A DNA stretch of 20,830 nt, taken from NCBI GenBank assembly GCA_029938595.1, contig JAOZUP010000017.1, forward strand, positions 1 to 20,830, given 5' to 3'. Made by a program: the position numbers and the translations under genes. The notes under the pieces are model-generated. The model did not search any database. It was given only the letters and a program-made list of their open reading frames with translations, and was not told where the DNA came from. The stretch comes from Thermoanaerobaculales bacterium (GTDB lineage: Bacteria; Acidobacteriota; Thermoanaerobaculia; Thermoanaerobaculales; Sulfomarinibacteraceae). Below are positions 1 to 7,293 of this stretch, one piece after another (the first letter of the stretch is position 1; the number at the start of each line of letters is the position of its first letter).

Positions 1-301
1 TTCTCCGACTGGAGCGAGGGAGGGATAGGCCGTCCGGCCATCCCGACCGAGCGGAGGGAGGAAAACGCGGCCAGAGGTCCGGAATCGGCGCGATCTAAAA
101 ATAGGTGGAGGGGGCGTCGTTCGGCAGGAGGTAGCCCGCCGGCGCGCCACAGGCGCGCGAGGGCGTAGACCAAACGCCGAGACGAGAGCTTGCTCTCGGA
201 ACGGCATTGGTCTACGACCGTGGCCGCGGTCGCAGACCGTGGCCGGCGGGCGGGAACGCGTCGGACTCGGACGCGGGTTTTACGATACACTCGGCGGCAC
301 C
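1..301. other. Hairpin-rich non-coding leader region
   Basis: No convincing gene is seen here. The stretch holds several perfect or near-perfect inverted repeats: 22-44 (GGGAT/ATCCC and GGCCG/CGGCC with one bulged A), 142-158 (GCGCGCC/GGCGCGC, 3-nt loop) and a compound hairpin at 165-215. The sequence GACCGTGGCCG occurs twice near 215-245. A weak -10-like TACGAT at 281-286 lies just before the heptose kinase start, but no matching -35 was found. The hairpins could terminate an upstream transcript, although no T-run follows them. Confidence 0.5.
165..215. repeat. 51-nt compound hairpin
   Basis: The outer arms GTAGACCAA (165-173) and TTGGTCTAC (207-215) pair perfectly over 9 bp. Inside them GCCG and CGGC pair, and the core CGAGAGC/GCTCTCG (183-198) pairs over 7 bp around a TT loop. 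No U-tract follows, so it is not a standard intrinsic terminator. It could be a structured RNA element or a repeat of the REP/BIME kind. Confidence 0.55.
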
Positions 302-1303
302 ATGAGCGACACCGCACAGCTTCTCGAAATCATCGATCGCTTCGCCGACACCCGGGTCGCCCTCTACGGCGATCTGGTGCTCGACCGTTTCATCCTCGGC
401 ACCCCCAAGCGGATCTCCCGCGAGGCGCCGGTGATCATCCTCCGTCACGAGGAACAGCGCGATGTGCCCGGCGGCGGCGCGAACGCCCTCGCTAACCTCG
501 CAGCCCTCGGGGCGACGGCGGCGGTAGTCGGCGCCGTCGGCGACGACGAGCCGGGCCGGGCACTGTCCGCGTCGCTCGCAGCGGCAGGGGTCGACACCCG
601 GCGCATCGTCACCGTGCCGGATTTCAGAACACCAACCAAGGTCCGCATCCTCGGTGGCGGCCCCTCATCGCTCAAACACCAGGTCGCCCGCTACGACATT
701 GAGGACGAGCTTCCAGAGCAGGGGAGTTGGAGGGACGAGCTGCGCACGCACCTCATTGAGGAGATGCGATCGGCCGGAGCCCTGGCGATCTCGGACTACG
801 GTTACGGGTGCGTCCGGCCTGAGGATCTTCGCCATCGCCCCAGTGAGGTCCCGCAGGGGCCGTGGCTCTGCCTCGACTCGAGATACCGGATCGGCAGCTT
901 TCGCGGCATCGACGGCGCAACCCCGAACCTCGAGGAGTTGGAGGCCAACTGCGGCCGGTGCTTGACGTCAGACGCCGACGTGGCCGCGGCTGCCGAAGAG
1001 CTGCGGCTGGCGCTGGACGCGCGCTTCGTTCTCGCCACCCGCGGCAACCGCGGCATGACCCTGGTGGAGGCCGATCGAGGGCCCTCCCACATTCCGGTCT
1101 TTGGAACCGACGAGGTGGCCGATGTCACCGGCGCCGGAGACACCGTACTTGCGGTGCTCACGGCTTCCCTGGCGGCCGGCGCCAAGCCACTCGACGCCGC
1201 CCGCCTCGCGAACATCGCGGCTGGTCTGGTGGTGATGAAGCTCGGCACGGCCACCGTCTCAGCCGACGAGCTTCACAGGGCGGCCGCCGGTGTGGAAACC
1301 TGA
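302..1303 (+). CDS. rfaE1: D-glycero-beta-D-manno-heptose-7-phosphate kinase (PfkB family)
   Basis: Phosphorylates heptose 7-phosphate at C1 in the cytoplasm, the kinase step of ADP-heptose synthesis for the LPS inner core. The 333-aa product has the ribokinase/PfkB fold: an N-terminal GDLVLDRF strand (23-30), the substrate-side PGGGANAL motif (57-64) and the C-terminal catalytic signature DVTGAGDT (274-281), whose GAGD holds the anion hole and catalytic Asp. The length suits a stand-alone RfaE N-terminal domain. The start at 302 was chosen because homology begins here; an in-frame ATG at 239 would add 21 unlikely residues. The stop shares its last base with the start of the adenylyltransferase gene, so the two halves of bifunctional HldE are here split but translationally coupled. 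PfkB kinases are diverse; the neighbour makes the heptose assignment firm. Confidence 0.9.
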   Translation: MSDTAQLLEIIDRFADTRVALYGDLVLDRFILGTPKRISREAPVIILRHEEQRDVPGGGANALANLAALGATAAVVGAVGDDEPGRALSASLAAAGVDTRRIVTVPDFRTPTKVRILGGGPSSLKHQVARYDIEDELPEQGSWRDELRTHLIEEMRSAGALAISDYGYGCVRPEDLRHRPSEVPQGPWLCLDSRYRIGSFRGIDGATPNLEELEANCGRCLTSDADVAAAAEELRLALDARFVLATRGNRGMTLVEADRGPSHIPVFGTDEVADVTGAGDTVLAVLTASLAAGAKPLDAARLANIAAGLVVMKLGTATVSADELHRAAAGVET

Positions 1304-1800
1304 TGACCGAACCCCGGGCAAAATTCTGCACAGTCGACGAACTCGCCGAGGAATGCCGGGCATGGCGCAATCAGGGGCTGACTGTCGTGCTCGTTAATGG
1401 GGCCTTCGACGTACTCCACGTCGGACATCTGCGGTATCTCGAAGCTGCGGCCGCCTACGGCGATCGCCTGGTGGCTGCGGTCAACTCCGATCTCTCCGTT
1501 CGGCTCAGCAAAAGCGAGTTGCGACCAATCATCCCCGAGGCCGAACGAGTGGAGATTCTCTCTCACCTGTGGATGATCGACCGCATCTGTCTCTTCGATA
1601 GTCCCTCGGTGGCGCCGGTTCTCGAAATGCTGAAACCTCAGATCCACGCCAAGGGCACCGACTACACGATAGATACGGTGCCGGAGCGAGAGGTTGTGGC
1701 GGCCTACGGTGGCCGAACAGCCATCTGCGGCGACCCCAAGGACCACGCCACGACCGATCTCATCGGCATCATCCTCGACCGCTTCGGCAAAACCCAGTGA
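1303..1800 (+). CDS. rfaE2: D-glycero-beta-D-manno-heptose 1-phosphate adenylyltransferase
   Basis: Transfers AMP from ATP to heptose 1-phosphate, giving ADP-D,D-heptose for LPS core assembly. The 165-aa product has the nucleotidyltransferase alpha/beta phosphodiesterase fold with NGAFDVLHVGHLRYL (residues 32-46), whose HVGH (39-42) is the HxGH ATP-binding signature, and a C-terminal TTDLIGIIL segment in place of the ISSTxI-type motif, as is usual for RfaE2. The length equals the C-terminal domain of fused HldE. Its ATG lies within the upstream TGATG overlap, so it is almost certainly coupled to the kinase. The D,D-heptose 1,7-bisphosphate phosphatase and the epimerase that complete the pathway are not in this window. 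Confidence 0.92.
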   Translation: MTEPRAKFCTVDELAEECRAWRNQGLTVVLVNGAFDVLHVGHLRYLEAAAAYGDRLVAAVNSDLSVRLSKSELRPIIPEAERVEILSHLWMIDRICLFDSPSVAPVLEMLKPQIHAKGTDYTIDTVPEREVVAAYGGRTAICGDPKDHATTDLIGIILDRFGKTQ

Positions 1801-1826
1801 GTGCCCCTGCCATGAGGCGAGGATTC

Positions 1827-2019
1827 AGTTTTGAGGGCTGAGTTTTGAGTTTTGAGTTTCCCCCAACCCGCCCGGTGACTCCGAGGATGGGCTGGGCGAT
1901 ACAACAAAGCTCCTGTGGGTGTGTGATGGGAAATCCGAAATCCGACATCCGACATCCGACAGCCGAAATTCCTTGGGCGTGCGATGGCAAATTCGAAATC
2001 CGAAATCCGAAATCGAATA
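1827..2019. repeat. Intergenic heptanucleotide tandem repeats
   Basis: Two blocks of degenerate 7-bp repeats fill the gap between the ADP-heptose genes and the heptosyltransferase. At 1827-1859 the unit is close to GAGTTTT. At 1930-1976 and 1989-2019 the unit is close to AAATCCG, drifting to ACATCCG and ACAGCCG. The middle part (1860-1929) is not repetitive. No gene is supported; open frames across the block only reflect the 7-bp periodicity. Confidence 0.8.
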
Positions 2020-2029
2020 GGCGGGTGGG

Positions 2030-3046
2030 ATGAGAATCGTCCTCATCCGCCTCTCCGCCTTAGGCGACATCGTCCACACGTGGCCTCTCGCCTGCGCGCT
2101 TCGTGAGGCGCAGCCTCGGTTGCATTTGAGTTGGGTCGTCGAGGAACATTTCCGGCCTCTGGTCGATGGGCATCCTGCCGTGGATTCCGTTGTCGTTACC
2201 CGGACCCGGCTGTGGCGTCGGCGTCCATGGTCGATTCACACCCGAGCGGAGATCGCGGCACTCAAGAGCCGTTTTCACGAGCTGCATCCTGACGTCGCCA
2301 TCGACCCCCAGGGTGTCCTCAAATCAGCCTTCGTAACTCGTTGGACCGGAGCGCCGCGACGGATCGGGCTCGCCCTCCCATGGCGCCGGGAGCGCCTCCC
2401 CGGTCTCGCATACACCGAGACGGTTCGCGGCGCCGCAGGTGGCTCCCACGTGGTTGACACCAACGTGGAGATGGTCCGCGCCGTCGACCTGCCGCCGCCG
2501 TCACGCCGGCCGCCCGACGGCTCATGGTTGCTTGACCGCGTCGGTCACCAATTCCCCACGAATGGGTGGCCGGAACCCTACGCTGTAGTCCTCCCGGGAA
2601 CCGGCGGCGGCCACAAGGTCGTGGCTGTGCAGACGCTGGCCGAAGTGAGTCGGGAGATCGCCGCCAGATTGGATCTTGACATCGTCGTGGCCTGGGGACC
2701 GGGGGAGGAGTCCCGGGCGGCTGCGGTCGTCGAAGCTGGTGGGAAGCGCATCCGTCTGGCACCGCCCACGGATCTCGAGGAGTTGGCGGCTGTTCTTGGC
2801 GGATCCTCCCTGGTGGTCGGAGGAGACACCGGTCCGGTGCATCTCGCCGCCAGCTTCGGGGTGCCGACGGTGGCCGTTTTCCTGGCCAGTGACTGGCGAC
2901 GAAACGGCCCCCTGGGCCCGCGCACCGCTGTGGTCTCCGGCGCCGGCGAATCTCAGGAGAGGCCATCCGGCTCGGCCCGAACAGCCCCGCTCCGCCCGGT
3001 CACATCTCAGGAGATCATCTCTGCCGCCCTCGACCTTTTCGACTGA
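2030..3046 (+). CDS. Glycosyltransferase family 9 heptosyltransferase (WaaC/heptosyltransferase I-like)
   Basis: Predicted to move heptose from ADP-heptose to the Kdo or heptose of the LPS inner core on the cytoplasmic face of the inner membrane. The 338-aa product is full length for GT9. It starts with the family signature MRIVLIRLSALGDIVHTWP (1-19), carries VVLPGTGGGHK in the second Rossmann domain (about 187-197), and ends with the nucleotide-sugar site GGDTGPVHLAASFGVPTVAVF near 264-284. The WAxGPGEE-type segment (AWGPGEES) also fits heptosyltransferases. The acceptor, and so I versus II, cannot be told from sequence; RLSALGDIVHTWP leans to WaaC. The start follows a GGTGGG stretch at the end of the repeat block. 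It fits the two upstream ADP-heptose genes functionally, but the repeat-filled 229-bp gap may give it separate transcription. Confidence 0.88.
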   Translation: MRIVLIRLSALGDIVHTWPLACALREAQPRLHLSWVVEEHFRPLVDGHPAVDSVVVTRTRLWRRRPWSIHTRAEIAALKSRFHELHPDVAIDPQGVLKSAFVTRWTGAPRRIGLALPWRRERLPGLAYTETVRGAAGGSHVVDTNVEMVRAVDLPPPSRRPPDGSWLLDRVGHQFPTNGWPEPYAVVLPGTGGGHKVVAVQTLAEVSREIAARLDLDIVVAWGPGEESRAAAVVEAGGKRIRLAPPTDLEELAAVLGGSSLVVGGDTGPVHLAASFGVPTVAVFLASDWRRNGPLGPRTAVVSGAGESQERPSGSARTAPLRPVTSQEIISAALDLFD

Positions 3047-3151
3047 GAGTAGAAATCGTTCTCAGTACGAATGTGGGCGTCATGTTTGTTACCATAGAAA
3101 AGGCACCTCAATGACGCGAGACCACCACGCGCTTATTCCAGGTGAACCAGG

Positions 3152-3160
3152 TGCTACAAT
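3152..3160 (+). promoter_or_regulatory. Candidate extended -10 promoter before pilB
   Basis: TGCTACAAT matches an extended -10 element (TGn followed by TACAAT), 36 bp before the pilB start. The region about 17 bp upstream (CTTATT) is a poor -35, which extended -10 promoters can tolerate. The 150-bp gap 3047-3196 has no other clear signal. Confidence 0.4.
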
Positions 3161-3196
3161 TTAACTTGAATACGTCTGTCGAATTGGACTGAATGT

Positions 3197-4912
3197 ATGG
3201 CACTAAAAATCGGCGAACTCCTGATCAAGGCGAAACTGATCTCCGAGCCCCAACTGGCTAGGGCGCTCGAGGAACAGCGAGCCAGCGGAGGACGTCTCGG
3301 CGAGCATCTCGTGCAATTGGAGTTCGTAACCGAGGAAGACATCCTGGATTGTCTGTCCCAGCAGTACGGCGTGCCGTCAATCAACCTCAAACATTTCGAC
3401 ATCGATGAGTCGATCATTCGCCTGATTCCCGCCGACGTCGCGCGCAAGTATCAGTTCATTCCGGTGTCGAAGACCGGAGCCACCTTGACCGTGGCGATGA
3501 CGGATCCGTCGAACGTCTTCGCCATGGACGACATCACCTTTATCACCGGTTACCGGGTGGAGCCTGTCGTGGCCGCCGAGGACGCGTTACGCGAGGCGAT
3601 CGACAGGTACTACGGCACCAGCCACTCGATCGAGCTGAAAAAGGTGATGGAGGATCTATCCACGGTCGAGGAAGCCTCCCTCGAAGTCCTCGAGGAGGAG
3701 GAAGATCTCGACATCCAGGATCTCGAGGACGCCGCGGACGAAGCGCCCGTCGTGCGCCTGGTGAATCTGATCTTGACCGACGCCCTCAAACGCAGCGCGT
3801 CGGACATCCACATCGAACCGTATGAGAAGTCCTACCGTGTTCGCTTCCGGATTGACGGGCTGCTGAACGAGATCATGAATCCGCCCCTCAAGTTCAGGGA
3901 CGCCATCTGCTCGCGCATCAAAATCCTCGCCAAGCTCGACATCGCCGAGAAACGGCTCCCGCAGGACGGCCGGATCAAGCTCAGAATGAAGTTCCAGGGC
4001 AAGGTCAAGGAGCTCGACTTCCGCGTCTCAACCCTGCCGACACTGCACGGCGAAAAGATCGTCATGCGGCTTCTCGACAAAGACTCCCTGATGCTCGACA
4101 TGACCAAGCTCGGCTTCGAGAAGTCGAGCCTCAAGTACTTCGAGGAGGCGATCTTCCAGCCCTACGGCATGGTCTTGGTGACCGGTCCGACGGGCTCGGG
4201 AAAAACCAACACCCTGTACTCCGCGATCTCGCGGATCAATACCCCCGAGGTCAACATTATGACCGCCGAGGATCCGGTGGAGTTCCAGCTCGTCGGCATC
4301 AACCAGGTTCAGATGAAGGAAGGTATCGGCCTCAATTTCGCCGCCGCGCTGCGATCATTCCTCCGCCAAGATCCGAACATCGTCCTGGTCGGCGAGATTC
4401 GTGATTTCGAGACCGCCGAGATTGCGATCAAAGCGGCGCTCACAGGCCACCTCGTGCTCTCAACTCTCCACACGAACGACGCACCGTCGTCCATCAACCG
4501 CCTCATGAACATGGGCATCGAGCCCTTTCTCGTTGCGACCTCGGTCAACCTGGTCGTCGCCCAACGGCTTATTCGCCGCACCTGCGAGAGCTGCAAACAG
4601 CCCGAGGAGGTCCCGCTGCAGGCGCTGCTCAACGTCGGGTTCTCCGAGGCCGAGGCGCCCAACATCGAGATCTTCAGAGGGCAGGGCTGCGAGGAGTGCA
4701 ACCAACGCGGCTACAAGGGCCGGATCGGCATCTACGAGGTGATGGTTGTCACAGAGGACGTTCGCGAGCTCATTCTATCCGGCGCTTCTACCGTGGAACT
4801 CCGCCGAAAGGCCATGGAGGAAGGTATGATCGGATTGAGGCAATCGGGACTACAGAAGATCCGCGACGGCATCACCACGATCGATGAGGTGGTGCGCGAA
4901 TCGGTTCTGTAG
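3197..4912 (+). CDS. pilB: Type IV pilus assembly ATPase PilB (GspE/PilB family)
   Basis: Hexameric cytoplasmic ATPase that drives pilus extension by turning PilC. The 571-aa product has an N-terminal T2SSE_N/MshEN-type domain (about 1-140), an acidic linker (150-185) and the secretion ATPase core. Visible motifs are Walker A GPTGSGKT (330-337), the Asp box near AEDPVEF (357-363), Walker B with VGEIRD (398-403), and the His box TGHLVLSTLHTND (416-428). Cysteines C463, C466, C498 and C501 form the tetracysteine zinc site usual in extension ATPases and absent from PilT, which separates the two. The length is normal. The gene heads a same-strand set with pilT 17 bp downstream. No strong Shine-Dalgarno sequence precedes ATG 3197. 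A GspE of a type II secretion system is the alternative, but the PilT, PilS and PilR neighbours argue for pili. Confidence 0.95.
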   Translation: MALKIGELLIKAKLISEPQLARALEEQRASGGRLGEHLVQLEFVTEEDILDCLSQQYGVPSINLKHFDIDESIIRLIPADVARKYQFIPVSKTGATLTVAMTDPSNVFAMDDITFITGYRVEPVVAAEDALREAIDRYYGTSHSIELKKVMEDLSTVEEASLEVLEEEEDLDIQDLEDAADEAPVVRLVNLILTDALKRSASDIHIEPYEKSYRVRFRIDGLLNEIMNPPLKFRDAICSRIKILAKLDIAEKRLPQDGRIKLRMKFQGKVKELDFRVSTLPTLHGEKIVMRLLDKDSLMLDMTKLGFEKSSLKYFEEAIFQPYGMVLVTGPTGSGKTNTLYSAISRINTPEVNIMTAEDPVEFQLVGINQVQMKEGIGLNFAAALRSFLRQDPNIVLVGEIRDFETAEIAIKAALTGHLVLSTLHTNDAPSSINRLMNMGIEPFLVATSVNLVVAQRLIRRTCESCKQPEEVPLQALLNVGFSEAEAPNIEIFRGQGCEECNQRGYKGRIGIYEVMVVTEDVRELILSGASTVELRRKAMEEGMIGLRQSGLQKIRDGITTIDEVVRESVL

Positions 4913-4929
4913 GCAGAGGGGAAGGCGCA

Positions 4930-6045
4930 ATGACCGTAAGCCTGCATCAGCTTCTAAAGACCATGGTGGAGAAGGGCGGCACCGATCTCCACGTCACCAC
5001 CAACTCGCCGCCGCTGATCCGCGTCGACGGCATCTTGGTCACGCTCTCCCACCCGCCAATGACCGCGGTAGACACCAAGAAGCTGGCGTACTCGGTACTC
5101 ACCGATGCGCAGAAGCACCGATTTGAAGAGAACCTCGAACTGGACATTTCCTTTGGGGTCAAGGGGCTCGCCAGGTTCCGGGCCAACATCTACCAGCAGC
5201 GCGGCGCCGTGGCCGGCGCCTTCCGCCGCATCCCGTACGAGATCCTCGGGTTCCGCGAGCTTGGATTGCCGCCCGCGGTTGAGGGGCTGTGCAGCAAGCC
5301 CCGCGGTCTGGTTCTGGTCACCGGTCCCACGGGCTCCGGTAAATCCACCACCCTCGCTGCCATGATCGACAAGATCAACCGTGAGAAGGCGCTCCACATC
5401 CTCACCATCGAGGATCCTGTCGAGTACCTCCACTCCCACAAGAAGTGCATGGTCAACCAGCGCGAGCTGCACGCGGACACTCACAGCTTCCCGAATGCGC
5501 TGCGCTCGGTGCTGCGCGAGGACCCCGATGTGGTGCTCATCGGCGAGATGCGCGATCTCGAAACCATCGAGTCCGCTCTCCGCATCGCGGAGACCGGCCA
5601 TCTCACCTTCGCCACCCTGCACACCAACTCCGCACCGCAAACCATCAACCGCATCGTCGACGTTTTCCCCGAGCATCAGCAGGCGCAGATCCGGGCCCAG
5701 CTCAGCTTCGTTCTCGAGGGCATCATCTGCCAGTCTCTGCTGCGCCGCGCATCCGGGAAGGGCCGTTGTCTGGTCTGTGAGGTTCTGATCCCCAGCTCGG
5801 CTATCCGAAACCTGATCCGCGAAGACAAAATCCACCAGATTTACTCGATGATGCAGGCCGGACAGGTGAAGCACGGCATGCAGACCTTCAACCAGGCACT
5901 GTCGACCCTCTATCAACGGCGAATGATTTCGCTGCAGGTGGCGCTTGCCTACAGCTCCTATCCGGACGAGCTTCAGGATATGATCAATAGGGGCGTGGGA
6001 GCGATAAATTCCGCCCCTGAGGCACGGCGAGCAGGGAGGAGCTGA
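4930..6045 (+). CDS. pilT: Type IV pilus retraction ATPase PilT
   Basis: Hexameric ATPase that disassembles the pilus and powers twitching motility. The 371-aa product has the PAS-like N-terminal domain beginning LHQLLKTMVEKGGTDLHV, Walker A GPTGSGKS (132-139), the acidic IEDPVEY (160-166), Walker B IGEMRD (204-209), the His box TGHLTFATLHTN (222-233), and the PilT hallmark AIRNLIRE (291-298) needed for retraction. It lacks the zinc cysteine set of PilB. The C-terminal tail past about residue 350 is a little longer than in the common 345-aa form. ATG 4930 is preceded by a purine-rich GAGGGGAAGG stretch that can serve as the ribosome site. It lies between pilB and pilC, 1 bp before the latter, so co-transcription is very likely. 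Confidence 0.95.
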   Translation: MTVSLHQLLKTMVEKGGTDLHVTTNSPPLIRVDGILVTLSHPPMTAVDTKKLAYSVLTDAQKHRFEENLELDISFGVKGLARFRANIYQQRGAVAGAFRRIPYEILGFRELGLPPAVEGLCSKPRGLVLVTGPTGSGKSTTLAAMIDKINREKALHILTIEDPVEYLHSHKKCMVNQRELHADTHSFPNALRSVLREDPDVVLIGEMRDLETIESALRIAETGHLTFATLHTNSAPQTINRIVDVFPEHQQAQIRAQLSFVLEGIICQSLLRRASGKGRCLVCEVLIPSSAIRNLIREDKIHQIYSMMQAGQVKHGMQTFNQALSTLYQRRMISLQVALAYSSYPDELQDMINRGVGAINSAPEARRAGRS

Positions 6046-6046
6046 G

Positions 6047-7249
6047 ATGCCCAGTTACGAATGGAAGGGCCGCGACCGAAACGGTACCGCACAGACCGGC
6101 GTGCTCATCGGCGACACCAAGGACGCGGTGATCGCCGCTCTCCGACGCCAACAGATCGTCGTCTCCACGGTCAAGGAGAAGGGCAAGGAGATCGCCCTGC
6201 CGAAGTTCGGCGGCGGTATCAGTTCGAAGGACATCGCGGTCTTCACCCGCCAGTTCTCGGTGATGATCGACGCCGGCCTGCCGCTGGTGCAGTGCCTCGA
6301 CATCCTCGGTCAACAGCAGGACAACAAGGCCTTTCAAAAGGTCATCCTCCAAGTGCGCCAGGACGTGGAGGGCGGATCTTCACTCGCCGAGGCCATGCGC
6401 AAGCACCCGCAGGCCTTCGACGACCTCTATGTCAATATGGTCGCCGCGGGTGAGGCCGGCGGTATCCTCGACACCATTCTCCAGCGACTCGCCACTTACA
6501 TCGAGAAGTCCGTCAAGCTCAAGGGCCAGGTCAGATCAGCAATGGTCTACCCGATCTCGGTTGTCACCATCGCGATCGTCGTCGTCTACGTCATTTTGTG
6601 GAAGGTGATCCCGGTCTTTGCCACCCTTTTCGAAGGCCTCGGCGGACAGCTTCCCTTCCTCACGCGGATTGTGGTCAACATGTCGAACTTCATCGGCAGG
6701 TTCTGGTGGCTGATCTTCATCGTTGTCGGCGGATCGATCTTCGCTCTTCGCCAGTACTATCGAACTGATGCCGGTCGTTACCAGATCGACAAGATCATGC
6801 TCAGAATACCGGCCGTTGGAATGCTTCTTCGTAAGATCGCGGTCGCCCGCTTCTGCCGCACCCTGGGAACCCTGCTCAGCTCCGGTGTGGCGATCCTCGA
6901 GGCGCTGGACATCACGGCACGGACCGCGGGCAACGCGGTGATCGAGGAGGCGCTCCTCAAGGTCCGCAAGGAGGTGGAGGAGGGCAAGACCATCGCCGAT
7001 CCTCTCACCCGCTCCGAGCAGTTTCCGCCGATGGTGTGCCAGATGATCGGGGTCGGCGAGCAGACCGGCGCCATGGACACCATGCTCTCCAAAATCGCCG
7101 ATTTCTACGAGGATGAGGTCGACTCGGCGGTCGAGGGGATGATGGCCCTGATGGAGCCGGTGATCATCGCATTCCTCGGCGTCGTCATCGGCGTCATCGT
7201 CGTCGCCATGTACCTGCCGATGTTCTCGTTGATCAGCCAAATCGGCTGA
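6047..7249 (+). CDS. pilC: Type IV pilus inner membrane platform protein PilC
   Basis: Inner-membrane platform that couples the PilB and PilT motors to pilin addition or removal. The 400-aa product has two T2SSF domains (about 65-190 and 270-390). The N-terminal part MPSYEWKGRDRNG and the FTRQFSVMIDAGLPLVQCL segment are typical of PilC. Hydrophobic membrane segments lie near residues 168-190, 219-236 and 370-395. The length is standard. Its start is one base after the pilT stop, with GGGAGGAG immediately upstream as a strong ribosome site inside the pilT 3' end. Confidence 0.94.
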   Translation: MPSYEWKGRDRNGTAQTGVLIGDTKDAVIAALRRQQIVVSTVKEKGKEIALPKFGGGISSKDIAVFTRQFSVMIDAGLPLVQCLDILGQQQDNKAFQKVILQVRQDVEGGSSLAEAMRKHPQAFDDLYVNMVAAGEAGGILDTILQRLATYIEKSVKLKGQVRSAMVYPISVVTIAIVVVYVILWKVIPVFATLFEGLGGQLPFLTRIVVNMSNFIGRFWWLIFIVVGGSIFALRQYYRTDAGRYQIDKIMLRIPAVGMLLRKIAVARFCRTLGTLLSSGVAILEALDITARTAGNAVIEEALLKVRKEVEEGKTIADPLTRSEQFPPMVCQMIGVGEQTGAMDTMLSKIADFYEDEVDSAVEGMMALMEPVIIAFLGVVIGVIVVAMYLPMFSLISQIG

Positions 7250-7293
7250 TGGTCGAGCGGTCGCCATCGACCGCAGCATGAAGCTGGTGAGAT

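Noticed and set aside
862..1302. Upstream in-frame extension of the adenylyltransferase frame within the kinase gene.
   Set aside because: It is Arg-rich shadow sequence; family homology begins at ATG 1303.
3080..3100. Sigma-54-like GGGCG...TTTGTT sequence before pilB.
   Set aside because: The essential GC of the -12 box is missing and the -24 box is poor.
4954..5916. Long minus-strand open frame antisense to pilT (and similar ones under pilR and pilS).
   Set aside because: These are GC-rich antisense shadows of well-identified genes.
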